Shown: positions 1 through 7,759, counted from the stretch's first letter. The stretch: 34,188 nt of DNA from Calditrichota bacterium (GCA_018263585.1 JAANWZ010000093.1:1-34188), one strand, 5' to 3'. Notes: generated by a model from the sequence alone, not told the origin. Numbers and translations are program-made.

Positions 1-45
1 CGCGCTGTCACAGGGGCACGACCGTGATCTGACATGTCGCGTTAC

Positions 46-71
46 GGGGACGCTTGCAAGCAAGCGTCCCC
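46..71. repeat. Palindromic hairpin GGGGACGCTTG/CAAGCGTCCCC
   Basis: Perfect 11-bp inverted repeat with a CAAG loop. A half-site of the same sequence (GGGGACGCTTGCTTGCA) recurs at 8286-8302 in another intergenic region, so this looks like a dispersed intergenic repeat rather than a gene-specific terminator. No T-run follows it. Confidence 0.6.
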
Positions 72-245
72 CTTGTACCGGCCGTGCGGGCTTGCCCGCG
101 CGGTTGATTCACCGGTTATTGCACCCTGCGACATCGCTGCCCGCTGTCACAGGGGCACGACATCGTTCACGGACAAGGGAGCAATGCTCAGCGCAGGGAG
201 CTCGCCGGCGGGCGACGCGGGTGAAACTTTCGCCGCGGAAGTGTG

Positions 246-251
246 TATATT
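246..251 (+). promoter_or_regulatory. Candidate -10 box for ssrA (TATATT)
   Basis: TATATT followed a few bases later by GCCGG, about 108 bp upstream of the mature tmRNA 5' end. The same TAYATT then CCGG arrangement precedes four protein genes in the window. The upstream -35 match (GTGAAA at 221-226, 19-bp spacing) is poor, so the assignment rests mainly on the recurrence and the position. Confidence 0.35.
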
Positions 252-358
252 CAGGTGCCGGGCGGGAGACGGACACGGGCCGGTTGCAGTGCGGGATCGT
301 GGTTACGTACTGTGTGCCGGCATGTGCCGCGGTGACCGCCGGCCGCTCTTTCACAGAT

Positions 359-725
359 GGGGACGATCTGGTTTCGACGGGACGATGGGATGCATCACTC
401 GCGCGTCGGGGGGGTTCGCAGCCCCGCACCCCTGCGTTCAACTCTACAAATGCCGATGATACCGGCTATGCTCTGGCTGCGTAAACTGTAACCAGCCAGC
501 GTCCACTTCCGGCTCCGACCGTCCGGCCGGTTGCTGGGCGACGAGCAGGACGGTCTGCTCGCCGGCGGTTGCTCGAGCCGCCGTCGTCAAGTTCCATCGA
601 GCTGGACGAATCCGGCCCGCCTGCCGGCGTGACGGGTTCGTCGAGACTGCAATAGGCAGGCTACACGCGTAGACGGTGACGTGGCCCCGTCTCCGGACCC
701 GGGTTCGACTCCCGGCGTCTCCACC
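359..725 (+). ncRNA. ssrA: tmRNA (transfer-messenger RNA)
   Basis: The 5' end GGGGACGATCTGGTTTCGAC is the conserved tmRNA start. The 3' end carries a T-arm (GGGTTCGACTCCC) and CGTCTCC, which pairs with GGGGACG to form the tRNA-like acceptor stem with one G-T wobble; the discriminator A is at 723. The terminal CCA is not encoded (CCC follows), so it must be added. The tag reading frame reads GCC GAT GAT ACC GGC TAT GCT CTG GCT GCG TAA at 452-484, giving ADDTGYALAA, with the YALAA end recognised by ClpXP-type proteases. The RNA rescues stalled ribosomes with SmpB and tags the incomplete product. The resume codon could be one codon earlier (AAT), but an alanine start is the norm. A strong terminator follows at 731. 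Confidence 0.95.
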
Positions 726-730
726 CATCA

Positions 731-752
731 CCCGCCTTCGGGCGGGTTTTTT
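731..752 (+). terminator. Rho-independent terminator of ssrA
   Basis: CCCGCC-TTCG-GGCGGG followed by TTTTTT, starting 5 bp after the tmRNA acceptor stem. UUCG tetraloop and a U-run make this a textbook intrinsic terminator. It is the only clearly U-tailed one I noticed in the window. Confidence 0.93.
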
Positions 753-814
753 GTTCTCGCGGGTATAGGCCAGGGCTGAGGAGCCTGCTGCGCATTCGAG
801 ATAACGGCCAAATC

Positions 815-969
815 TGTCATCCTGAACCGCGCCCGCGTCAGTTTGCGGGCGCGAGTGAAGAACCTGCGAGCGGGAACAACACCCGATTCGATTGGCACTG
901 TCAGCGGGTGGTGTATGCGGTAGATCCTTCACCCCCGCACAGACAGACGTGCGGGGGTTCAGGATGACA
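815..969. repeat. Dispersed inverted-repeat element, copy A (CATCC subtype)
   Basis: Begins with TGTCATCCTGAAC and ends with GTTCAGGATGACA, giving 13-bp terminal inverted repeats over 155 bp. Inside lie a GTGAAGAACCTGC segment, AGATCCTTC, and a terminal hairpin ACCCCCGCAC / GTGCGGGGGT. It contains no ORF of its own. It resembles MITE- or REP-like non-autonomous elements; other copies are at 5851, 8354, 12884, 31978, 33773, 33824 and 34062. Confidence 0.8.
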
Positions 970-990
970 CGGAGGGCCGCACCGTTTGTG

Positions 991-1139
991 CAGCCGCGGT
1001 GACGCCCTTCGGGCCGTCCCGGCGGGCATGTGCGCGACGTTCGATCAGCCGCGGTGACGCCCTTGCGGCCGTCCCCGCGGGCATGTGCGCGACGTTCGAT
1101 CAGCCGCGGTGACGCCCTTGCGGCCGTCCCCGCGGGCAT
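991..1139. repeat. 55-bp tandem repeat, about 2.7 copies
   Basis: Units start at 991, 1046 and 1101 with CAGCCGCGGTGACGCCC; the last copy ends at GGGCAT. Each unit can fold because CCGCGGTGACG and CGTCCCCGCGG are complementary except for one position. Copies 2 and 3 are identical over the shared part and copy 1 differs slightly. A diverged single copy lies at 12141-12194. It fills the gap before the S58 peptidase gene and shows no coding signal. Confidence 0.85.
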
Positions 1140-1215
1140 TGTCTGGATCCTCGGTGACCGTAGCTCTGCAGCTCCGACTGCGTGAGATGAACCGGCGGCA
1201 GACACAGGCGAGAGG

Positions 1216-2097
1216 ATGAAGAACCGCACAACTACCGCGATTCGGGGAATCGACGCGGGCCATGAGACGGACGAGTCCGGGGCTACGGGGGTGACCGCGT
1301 TTCTGTTCCGGGACGGCGCCGCCGCGGCGCACATGATTTCCGGGCACGCGTCCGGGTCGCGCGAGCTGGACGTGCTCTCGGAAACGCATGTGAGCGGCGT
1401 GATCCACGGGCTTTGCTTCGCGGGCGGGTCGGCGTACGGGCTTGCGGCGGCGGACGGGGTCGTGCGCGCGCTCGCGGAACGTGGAATCGGATACGAAGCG
1501 CCGCACGGGCTCGTGCCGCTCGTACCCGCGGCGATCATCTACGACCTCGACCGCGGGCGGGTGCGGCCGGACGCGGAGATGGGCTACCGCGCCGCGCGCG
1601 CGGCAACGAGCTCACCGCTTCCCGAGGGTCCGGTCGGCGCGGGCGCGGGCGCGAGTGTCGCGAAGGTGACCGGGACGCCGCAGCCGGCGGGCGTCGGCTC
1701 GTGGGCGGAACGACAGGGCGCGTGGACTGTCGCGGCGACCGCAGTGGTCAACGCCTCCGGCGCGATCCGCGACCCGGAGAGCGCGCGCTGGGTCGCGGGT
1801 GAGATCGATCCTCAGCGCGCCTCGTTCGACGCGATCCCGATCGGGAACACGACGCTCGCGCTGATCGCGACCGACGCGGCGCTCGACCGGCGCCAGTTGC
1901 GGATCGCCGCGCGGATGGCGAACGCTGCGATCGCGCGCACCCACTGGCCCGCGTTCACCCCGTTCGACGGCGACATCGTGTTCGCGGTGTCGACGGGCGA
2001 CGGCGAGCCGGGGTCAACGAAAACGCTGCTCGAGGTCGGCGCGCTCGCGTCGTGGTGCCTCGAGCGGGCGATTCTGCGCGCGGTCGGGGCGGGTTGA
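1216..2097 (+). CDS. P1 family peptidase (S58, DmpA/L-aminopeptidase-like)
   Basis: The 293-aa product belongs to the S58 N-terminal-nucleophile peptidases, which self-cleave into two chains and release N-terminal or beta-amino residues from peptides. Family landmarks are GGSAYGLAAADGVV (about 70-83), the VPLVPAAIIYDL strand (about 100-111), the GAGAGASVAK glycine loop (about 141-150), and GNTTLALIATDAAL, in which N211-T212 is the expected autoprocessing site and nucleophile. FDGDIVFAVSTG near 250-260 is also conserved in the family. No signal peptide is seen, so it is probably cytoplasmic. The ATG is supported by GAGAGG just upstream. The length is somewhat short of the roughly 320-370 aa of DmpA itself but normal for the shorter bacterial homologues. 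The substrate cannot be deduced. It appears monocistronic. Confidence 0.88.
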   Translation: MKNRTTTAIRGIDAGHETDESGATGVTAFLFRDGAAAAHMISGHASGSRELDVLSETHVSGVIHGLCFAGGSAYGLAAADGVVRALAERGIGYEAPHGLVPLVPAAIIYDLDRGRVRPDAEMGYRAARAATSSPLPEGPVGAGAGASVAKVTGTPQPAGVGSWAERQGAWTVAATAVVNASGAIRDPESARWVAGEIDPQRASFDAIPIGNTTLALIATDAALDRRQLRIAARMANAAIARTHWPAFTPFDGDIVFAVSTGDGEPGSTKTLLEVGALASWCLERAILRAVGAG

Positions 2098-2118
2098 CGA
2101 GCGCCGCGGCGGCGGGGT

Positions 2119-2808
2119 TCAGAAGTCGAGGATGCGGTCGTCGCGCATCATCTGTCCGGTCGGCCCGTGATCGGGCAGCGTCGCCGCGCGCACGATCCCG
2201 CGCGCGCCCTGCTCCGTGCTCCGGGTCGCGTGATCGCCGCCCATCCGTGTCCGCACCCAGCCCGGCGACACCGAGTTCACCTTCACCGAATCCGGCAGTT
2301 CGGCGGCGAGGCGGACGGTGTACGCGTTCATCGCCGCCTTCGACACGCCGTAGTTGGCCGGGCTCGCGGTCAGTGAGCCGGAGAACGTGCCCATCCCGGA
2401 GCTGACGTTGACAATCCGGCCCCAGCCGCGCTCGACCATCCGCGGCACGAACGCGCGGCAGGTGCGGATCACGCCGAGCACGTTCACGTCGAACGCGCGC
2501 GCCCAGTCCCGCTCGTCCGTGTCGAGCGCGCCGCCGTGACAGAGCACGCCCGCATTGTTGACGAGAATCTCCACCTCGATCCCGCGCTCGGCGAGCGCAC
2601 CGGCGCACGCGCGCACGGATTCCGGGTCGGACACATCGAGCTGGCGCGGGATGATCCCGCGCTCGCCGGCGAGCGACTCCGCCGCCGCGTGCGCGTCCTC
2701 TTCCACCCGGCTTGTGAGCACGACACGGTGGCCGTGCCGCGCGAGCTGACGGCAGACTTCGAGCCCGATTCCACGGTTGCCGCCGGTGACGAGCGCGGTG
2801 CGTGTCAT
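2119..2808 (-). CDS. Short-chain dehydrogenase/reductase (SDR, carbonyl-reductase-like)
   Basis: A 229-aa classical SDR that transfers hydride between NAD(P)H and a carbonyl substrate. Visible landmarks are the cofactor loop TGGNRGIG (8-15), a D-V pair (58-59), NNAG (84-87), the catalytic Ser in NVSSG (about 136), and YGVSKAAM with Tyr153 and Lys157. The NRGIGLE start and the TRMGG...RSTEQGA tail resemble the carbonyl-reductase (CBR1-like) branch, so an aldehyde or ketone reductase is likely. I start at the internal ATG at 2808 rather than the track start at 2832, because a strong AAGGAGG lies just before it. It sits 75 bp downstream of the glycosyltransferase on the same strand and may be co-transcribed, but nothing ties it to polysaccharide synthesis. 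Substrate unknown. Confidence 0.92.
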   Translation of the reverse strand: MTRTALVTGGNRGIGLEVCRQLARHGHRVVLTSRVEEDAHAAAESLAGERGIIPRQLDVSDPESVRACAGALAERGIEVEILVNNAGVLCHGGALDTDERDWARAFDVNVLGVIRTCRAFVPRMVERGWGRIVNVSSGMGTFSGSLTASPANYGVSKAAMNAYTVRLAAELPDSVKVNSVSPGWVRTRMGGDHATRSTEQGARGIVRAATLPDHGPTGQMMRDDRILDF

Positions 2809-2883
2809 CGTGATTCCTCCTTCCGGTCTCAACCCGCGGGGACGGGCAACGGATGGACTACGGGTGATCGATCGATTCCCGCA

Positions 2884-4119
2884 TCAGCCGCGGAGCCCGG
2901 CGAGCAGCTCAACGAGCCGGTCGTTGAGACGATCGATGTTGAACTCCGCCTCGACGAGCTCCCGTCCCCGCCGCGTAATCTCCGCGAGTGACCCGGGGTT
3001 GCCGGTCGCGTGCCGGATCGCGTCACTCAATCCCTCGACGTCACGTTCATCCACGAGGAACCCGGTCTCCCGATCACTAATCAGCTCGGGAATGCCCGAG
3101 TGGCGCGTGCTGATCACCGGCAGGCCGGTCGCGAGCGCCTCCATCAGCACGACCGGGATCCCCTCCGTATTCCCGTCCGCGGCGGTGACGCTGGGAGCGA
3201 TGAGCACGTGTGCCCGTGCGAGCATCGACGCGACCTCATCGTGCTGCATCCACCCGTGAAGCTGAACCCTGTCGCCGAGCCCGAGTTTGTCGATCAGCGT
3301 TTCGAATTGCGGCCGCAGCGGGCCGTCGCCGACGATATCGAGCCGGCAGCCGGGCAGTGAACCTGACACGCGCGCGAGCGCGAGGATCGCATACTTCATC
3401 CCTTTCTTCTCCGCGAGCCGGCCGATCGTGAGGAAACGCCAGCGCCCGTCGCTCGGGAACGCGCGTTCCCGATACGCGAGCCGTTTCACATCCACGCCCA
3501 TGTGGTGCACCGTGATCCGGGCGGGAATCGCGCCGAGCTCGATCAGGCGCCGGCGAAAGAACCTGCTGATCGGCAGCAGGCGCGCCGGCGAACGCAGGAG
3601 CGGGTCGTACGCGCGCCGGCCCTCGATCCGGAGCAGGCGGCTGAGGTCAAACCCGTGAAATACGACGGCCCGCGGACCGCGCAGCGCACCGATTTCTCCG
3701 AGACGGTGCGCGATCAGGCCGGTCGGACCGTACTGGCACAGGATCGCGTCGAATCCCCGCCGCAACTGGCTGAGCCTGAGCGTGTAATACGCCAGTCTGA
3801 GCGAAAACGCATCGCGGCCGTGACGGAACACGTTCAACGAACGAAGTACCTGCAACACCGGCCGGCGGTATGTCGCGAAGAAGAGCCCGGCGACCCGGGA
3901 AACCCGCCCCCACGGATCGGCCGGGAGATACCCGAGGTAGATCGTGTGCGCGCGCAGATTGTACTGCTTGACCACCGCGTGCTCGTCGCGAACCGACACG
4001 CCCTCGCGGTAGGCGAGCACCGTCACCTCGTGCCCCCGGTCGATCAGCCCGGTGACCTGGTTGAGCACGAATGTCTCGCTCATGCTCGGGAACGATGGGA
4101 CGAACACGGCAATTCGCAT
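2884..4119 (-). CDS. Glycosyltransferase family 4 (WcaL-like, exopolysaccharide)
   Basis: This 411-aa GT-B glycosyltransferase should move a sugar from a nucleotide-sugar donor to a growing surface-polysaccharide intermediate at the inner face of the membrane. The N-terminus contains FPSMSETFVLNQ, a signature of colanic-acid-type WcaL enzymes. The donor domain has IGRLAEKKG (about 228-236), IVGDGPL and the GT4 EGIPVVLMEALATGLPVI segment with its E-x7-E pair. Translation most likely begins at MRIAVF (4119); the 38 residues upstream on the track lack family similarity. The ribosome binding site is weak. It follows the flippase gene by 123 bp on the same strand, and together they look like part of a polysaccharide assembly cassette whose polymerase and other transferases are not in this window. 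Sugar specificity cannot be read from sequence. Confidence 0.92.
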   Translation of the reverse strand: MRIAVFVPSFPSMSETFVLNQVTGLIDRGHEVTVLAYREGVSVRDEHAVVKQYNLRAHTIYLGYLPADPWGRVSRVAGLFFATYRRPVLQVLRSLNVFRHGRDAFSLRLAYYTLRLSQLRRGFDAILCQYGPTGLIAHRLGEIGALRGPRAVVFHGFDLSRLLRIEGRRAYDPLLRSPARLLPISRFFRRRLIELGAIPARITVHHMGVDVKRLAYRERAFPSDGRWRFLTIGRLAEKKGMKYAILALARVSGSLPGCRLDIVGDGPLRPQFETLIDKLGLGDRVQLHGWMQHDEVASMLARAHVLIAPSVTAADGNTEGIPVVLMEALATGLPVISTRHSGIPELISDRETGFLVDERDVEGLSDAIRHATGNPGSLAEITRRGRELVEAEFNIDRLNDRLVELLAGLRG

Positions 4120-4242
4120 GCGACGGTCCGTGACGGATATCGGTTCTCGCTCGCTCTCGACTGAACCCGGGCAAGCTATCGACTGAGGACGGGATGTGAA
4201 AGACCCGCGGGCGGGCGGCGTGCTCCAGCGCAACGGATACGG

Positions 4243-5769
4243 TTACTGCGACTCGGCGAATAGAACACGGAGAACGTAGCGGAGGTCGCGGAGTGTGCGC
4301 CGTCCCGCCGGCAGAATGAGCAGCACCGCCGCCCCGGCGGCGAGCGCAATCCCGGCGGCGATGAGCAGGTCGGCAAGCGGCTGCCCGAGGCGCCCGTAGA
4401 AGCGAAACAGAGCGACCGTCGCCGCGACCGCCGCAGACACCGTCACCGGAAACGGCAACAGCCCCCACAGCTCGCGGATGCCCACCGGTCCTTTCCTTCC
4501 CACGTACCAGAACAGGAGCGGAATGCGCACTGCGACGAGGCCGATCGTCACTCCCCAGGCGACTCCGATCGTCCCCCACGGCAGCCCCGCTACGATCGCG
4601 AGCGCGGCGATTCCCCCGCTGATCAGCCCCCAGCGGAACATCTCCCCGGCCCGGCCCTGGCTCGTGAACAGCCACCCGGTTGCGTTCGCGAACGGAGTCA
4701 TCAGCGCGGAAATGCCGAGAATCGAAAACAGCGGCGCCGTCTGATCCCACTGCGGGCCGAGCAGAACGCGGATCAGTTCGGGCGCCATGATGATGGTCAT
4801 GGTCACGGCGGGCATCGTCACGAGCCCGATGATGCGCAGCGCGCGCAGGTAGTAGTTGCAGTAACGCTCCGGCTCGTTCTGCAAGCGGCTGAGCGCGGGG
4901 ATGACGACGTTGCCGATCGGCTGGTTGATCTGGGACAGCGGAAGGAGCAGCAGCTTGTAGGCGCGCTCGTAGTAACCGAGCGCCGTCGCGCCGACTGTCT
5001 TTCCGAGCAGCACCTGGTCGAGGCGACGACTGAGGTAGTTGATCACCTTGAACCCGGTCATGTGGCCGCCGAAGCTGATCATCGAGCGTACGCCGGCGCC
5101 GCGTCTCGGCAACCCCGGAATCCACCCGCTGGCAATCCAGTACCCCGTGCCCAGCGCCGTATTCAACACCACGAGGTGAAGCACGAGCGCCCAGTACGAT
5201 GCGCCGAGCGCGGCAGCGACAATCGCGCACGTGACCGCGAGCACCATCGATGCCAGCTCGACGGTGACGAGCCGGCCGAACTTCATCTGCCGGGAGAGGA
5301 TCGCCTGGTGTTGGGCGCCAAGACCGAGCGGGAAGAAACTGATTCCGATCGCGACGGTCACCCACTGCACTTCCGGGCGGCCGTACCACATCACAAACAA
5401 CGGGGAGGAGGCAGCCACCAGCAGCACAATCGCCGCGCTGAACGCCGCGTTCACCCAGAACAACGTTGAGACCTGGACGTGATTCACTTCTTTCTTCTGG
5501 ATCGTCGCCGCGGTCAGCCCCAGGTCCTTCGCGGCAACAACCACGCCGGTCACCGAGGTGACCATCGCGACGATCCCGAAATCATCCGGCGTGAGCAGTC
5601 GGGCGAGTACGATGTTCGACACCGTCTGGATGAAGAACTTGACCGCCTGCCCAGCCGTCGTGAACGCGCCGCCGCGCGCGGTCCGGCCGCCGAGACCGGT
5701 ACGTACCTGCTCCGTGTCGAAATACGCCTCACGTTCCGGCCGTCCCGGTCGAGCCACCCGTGCCCTCAT
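4243..5769 (-). CDS. Oligosaccharide flippase, WzxC-like (MOP/polysaccharide transporter)
   Basis: A 508-aa polytopic membrane protein of the MOP exporter superfamily. It would flip lipid-linked oligosaccharide repeat units across the inner membrane for extracellular polysaccharide. The N-terminal segment GGAFTTAGQAVKFFIQ followed by VLARLLTPDDFGIVAM is typical of the WzxC/Polysacc_synt_3 branch, as are DLGLTAATIQK and SRRLDQVLLGK. Many hydrophobic segments fit the usual 12-14 helices; the C-terminus (from about 410) is a run of alanine/valine helices. The ATG at 5769 has a modest GGACGG upstream. It is the first gene of a minus-strand run with the GT4 gene, supporting a Wzx-dependent pathway. 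The repeat element at 5851-5967 lies in its upstream region. Confidence 0.9.
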   Translation of the reverse strand: MRARVARPGRPEREAYFDTEQVRTGLGGRTARGGAFTTAGQAVKFFIQTVSNIVLARLLTPDDFGIVAMVTSVTGVVVAAKDLGLTAATIQKKEVNHVQVSTLFWVNAAFSAAIVLLVAASSPLFVMWYGRPEVQWVTVAIGISFFPLGLGAQHQAILSRQMKFGRLVTVELASMVLAVTCAIVAAALGASYWALVLHLVVLNTALGTGYWIASGWIPGLPRRGAGVRSMISFGGHMTGFKVINYLSRRLDQVLLGKTVGATALGYYERAYKLLLLPLSQINQPIGNVVIPALSRLQNEPERYCNYYLRALRIIGLVTMPAVTMTIIMAPELIRVLLGPQWDQTAPLFSILGISALMTPFANATGWLFTSQGRAGEMFRWGLISGGIAALAIVAGLPWGTIGVAWGVTIGLVAVRIPLLFWYVGRKGPVGIRELWGLLPFPVTVSAAVAATVALFRFYGRLGQPLADLLIAAGIALAAGAAVLLILPAGRRTLRDLRYVLRVLFAESQ

Positions 5770-6147
5770 CGTTCCGTCCGCGAACCGCGCCGCCGACGGG
5801 TTCCGTTCAGCGCGCTAATACCGGTCATATCCGGCATGCTCGTTCCACTGTGTCATTCTGACGCCCGTAGGGCGGAAGAAGGTCGGAGTATGCTCGGGGT
5901 ACTGTCTGGATTGACCGGTGCCGAAACTGGACCTTCTTCACGCCGCTGACGCGGCGTTCAGAATGACGAAAACTCCAACTGAATCTGAACCCAGCGCTAA
6001 TGTACGCGTTCAGCGGGCCGGTGTGTGAAGCGACGGGCGTGCGACGGGGACCGGCGGCTGATCCCTCCCCGGCGTGTCGTTGTCTCTCGGTCGCCAACGC
6101 CTGCGAGTCTGAAGATGGTCTGCGTCTCTCCCGGAGCCGCCGGGCGC
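5770..6147. other. Intergenic region between divergent wzx-like and arsR genes
   Basis: No gene is supported here. The stretch holds repeat element copy B (5851-5967) and, towards arsR, unremarkable GC-rich sequence. The 200-aa minus ORF over this stretch has no recognisable domain and uses the repeat as coding sequence. Confidence 0.6.
5851..5967. repeat. Dispersed inverted-repeat element, copy B (CATTC subtype)
   Basis: Starts TGTCATTCTGA and ends TCAGAATGAC; the inner arms are GAAGAAGGTC and GACCTTCTTC, and there is an internal ACGCCGC / GCGGCGT hairpin near the right end. Compared with copy A both members of each arm differ, yet the arms remain complementary to each other. Length 117 bp, no ORF. 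Confidence 0.78.
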
Positions 6148-6175
6148 TTGCATCGGCGAATATCGTTTTTACATT
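6148..6175 (+). promoter_or_regulatory. Candidate promoter of the ars operon
   Basis: TTGCAT (6148-6153) and TACATT (6170-6175) with a 16-bp spacer resemble -35 and -10 boxes. TACATT is followed by TCCGG, matching the recurrent TAYATT-CCGG pattern of this window. The -10 overlaps a perfect palindrome. The leader to the arsR ATG would be about 95 nt. Confidence 0.5.
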
Positions 6176-6186
6176 TCCGGAAATGT
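6171..6186. promoter_or_regulatory. Probable ArsR operator (perfect 16-bp palindrome)
   Basis: ACATTTCCGGAAATGT is perfectly self-complementary and overlaps the candidate -10 box about 90 bp upstream of the arsR ATG. ArsR-type repressors are dimers that bind AT-rich inverted repeats over their own promoter and leave on binding As(III), so this is the expected position and symmetry for an autoregulatory operator. Confidence 0.65.
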
Positions 6187-6275
6187 TGAACTGAGGGCCG
6201 GGCGGCCGGGCGGTACTGCTGCGCAGGGACGATGTGTCACGGGCGGGATCGCCTGTGCGCCCGGGAGAGAGCACG

Positions 6276-6671
6276 ATGAACGATGCGGTGAAACGGATCA
6301 AGGCGCTCGCGGACCCGCACAGGCTGCGCGCGCTGCATCTCGTTGCACGGCGCGGCGAGTGCTGCGTGTGCGAGATCCAGCAGGTGCTCGGGCTCACGCC
6401 GCCGACCGCGTCGCGCAACCTGCGCATCCTCGAGGAGGCGGGCTGGGTCGCGAAGCGCCGGCACGGGAAGTGGATGCACTACCGGGCGGCGGAGGTTGAC
6501 GGCCGCTGGTGGAGGGTGCGTGACGCGCTGCTCGCCGTGCTCGACGATGAACCGACTGCGGCAGACGACCTCGCCCGTCACGCGGCCTGGCTCGGCGCCG
6601 ATCCCGCGTGCGCGCCGGAACCGGCGACCGGAGAAGAGCCCCGGTTGGCGACGAGCGGAGGGCGACGGTGA
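6276..6671 (+). CDS. arsR: ArsR family arsenic-responsive repressor
   Basis: A 131-aa winged-helix repressor. The helix-turn-helix region reads [25 protein letters not shown] (about 34-58), followed by the wing [11 protein letters not shown]. Just before it lies ECCVCE with Cys29, Cys30 and Cys32, the ELCVC-type motif whose thiols bind As(III)/Sb(III) in classical ArsR. The start at 6276 (MNDAVKRIK) is preceded by GGGAGAG and fits the family; the track start 14 codons earlier does not. The last 30 residues are low-complexity and unlikely to be structural. The stop codon overlaps the acr3 start (GTGA), so the three ars genes form one operon that this protein probably represses through the upstream palindrome. 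Confidence 0.95.
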   Translation: MNDAVKRIKALADPHRLRALHLVARRGECCVCEIQQVLGLTPPTASRNLRILEEAGWVAKRRHGKWMHYRAAEVDGRWWRVRDALLAVLDDEPTAADDLARHAAWLGADPACAPEPATGEEPRLATSGGRR

Positions 6672-7759
6672 CGAACTCTCCGACCTCGCGAAACGCCCGC
6701 CCGCGGCTTCGCCTGCTCGACCGGTTTCTCACCGTGTGGATCGTGCTCGCGATGGCGGCGGGGGTCGCGCTCGGCGCGTGGTTTCCCGCCGTCCCGGAGG
6801 CGATCGACCGGATGAGCGTCGGCACGACCTCGCTGCCGATCGCGGCCGGCCTGATCCTGATGATGTACCCGCCGCTCGCGAAGGTGCGCTACGAGGAGCT
6901 GCCGCGTGTGTTCGCCAACGTGAAGGTGCTCGCGCTCTCGCTCGTGCTCAACTGGATCGTCGGCCCGATCCTGATGTTCGCGCTCGCGGTCCTGTTTCTC
7001 GGCGAGTATCCGCACTACATGACCGGGCTGATCCTGATCGGGCTCGCGCGCTGCATCGCGATGGTGATCGTGTGGAACGACCTCGCCCGCGGCAGCGCCG
7101 AATACGCCGCCGGCCTCGTCGCGTTCAACAGCCTGTTCCAGGTTTTCTTCTACGCGTTCTACGCGTACGTGTTCGTCACCGTGCTCCCGCCGCTGCTCGG
7201 GATGCAGGGGTTCGCCGTCGCAATCACGATCGGTGAGATCGCGCGCAGCGTGTTTATCTACCTCGGGATCCCGTTCATCGCGGGCTTTCTCACCCGGTTC
7301 GTGCTCGTGCGCGTGAAAGGAAAGGCGTGGTATCACGGGCGGTTCGTGCCGGCGATCAGTCCGCTCACGTTGATCGCGCTCCTGTTTACGATCGTCGTCA
7401 TGTTCAGCCTCAAGGGCGAGATGATTCTCACGTTGCCGCTTGATGTGGTGCGTGTCGCGCTGCCGCTGCTCGTCTATTTCGTCGTCATGTTCCTCCTCTC
7501 GTTCGTGTTCGCGCGCGCGCTGCGCACGGACTACCCGAAGTCGGCATCGCTGTCATTCACCGCGGCGTCGAACAACTTCGAACTCGCGATCGCGGTCGCG
7601 GTCGCGGTGTTCGGGATCCACTCGGGCGAGGCGTTCGCGGCGGTGATCGGGCCGCTGGTGGAAGTGCCGGTGCTCGTGGCGCTGGTCACCGTCGCGCGCC
7701 GGATCCAGCGTACGTGGTACGGTGAACGGCCGACAGAAGAGGTGGGGGAGGCGGCGTGA
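6668..7759 (+). CDS. acr3: Arsenite efflux permease ACR3
   Basis: A 363-aa ten-helix carrier of the BART/ACR3 family that exports As(OH)3 by proton antiport. The essential membrane cysteine is present in [16 protein letters not shown] (Cys129 from the GTG start), as are [21 protein letters not shown] and [20 protein letters not shown], all characteristic of ACR3. The GTG at 6668 overlaps the arsR stop as GTGA and has GGAGGG upstream. The track start (6608) lies inside arsR and adds a charged non-family leader, so it was rejected. The gene ends in another GTGA overlap with arsC, implying translational coupling. Confidence 0.96.
   Translation: MTNSPTSRNARPRLRLLDRFLTVWIVLAMAAGVALGAWFPAVPEAIDRMSVGTTSLPIAAGLILMMYPPLAKVRYEELPRVFANVKVLALSLVLNWIVGPILMFALAVLFLGEYPHYMTGLILIGLARCIAMVIVWNDLARGSAEYAAGLVAFNSLFQVFFYAFYAYVFVTVLPPLLGMQGFAVAITIGEIARSVFIYLGIPFIAGFLTRFVLVRVKGKAWYHGRFVPAISPLTLIALLFTIVVMFSLKGEMILTLPLDVVRVALPLLVYFVVMFLLSFVFARALRTDYPKSASLSFTAASNNFELAIAVAVAVFGIHSGEAFAAVIGPLVEVPVLVALVTVARRIQRTWYGERPTEEVGEAA

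Larger units (their letters stand above)
1..358. other. Intergenic region upstream of tmRNA gene
   Basis: I see no convincing protein gene here; the ORFs on the track run on into the tmRNA and match no family I recognise. The stretch holds two copies of a 19-bp direct repeat (GCTGTCACAGGGGCACGAC at 4-22 and 143-161), a hairpin at 46-71 with an 11-bp stem (GGGGACGCTTG / CAAGCGTCCCC) and a small GCGGGC-TT-GCCCGC hairpin near 86-99. A TATATT element at 246-251 is the best candidate -10 box for the tmRNA gene. Confidence 0.6.

Noticed and set aside
34-484. ORFs 34-459, 92-484 and 109-441
   Set aside because: They overlap the tmRNA; the 92-484 ORF only matters because its end is the tag frame.
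700-725. tRNA gene suggested by GGGTTCGACTCCC
   Set aside because: This is the tRNA-like 3' end of tmRNA; no anticodon arm is present.
991-1139. CRISPR-like short array
   Set aside because: Units are directly contiguous with no variable spacers.
444-1538. 364-aa minus ORF over the tmRNA and repeats
   Set aside because: It is read through the tmRNA (GGDAGSRTRV is the translated T-arm), the dispersed element and the tandem repeat, and overlaps the S58 gene antisense. No domain.
3647-5389. 580-aa minus ORF overlapping wzx and the glycosyltransferase
   Set aside because: Frame-shifted shadow of the two real genes; Arg-rich composition and no domain of its own.
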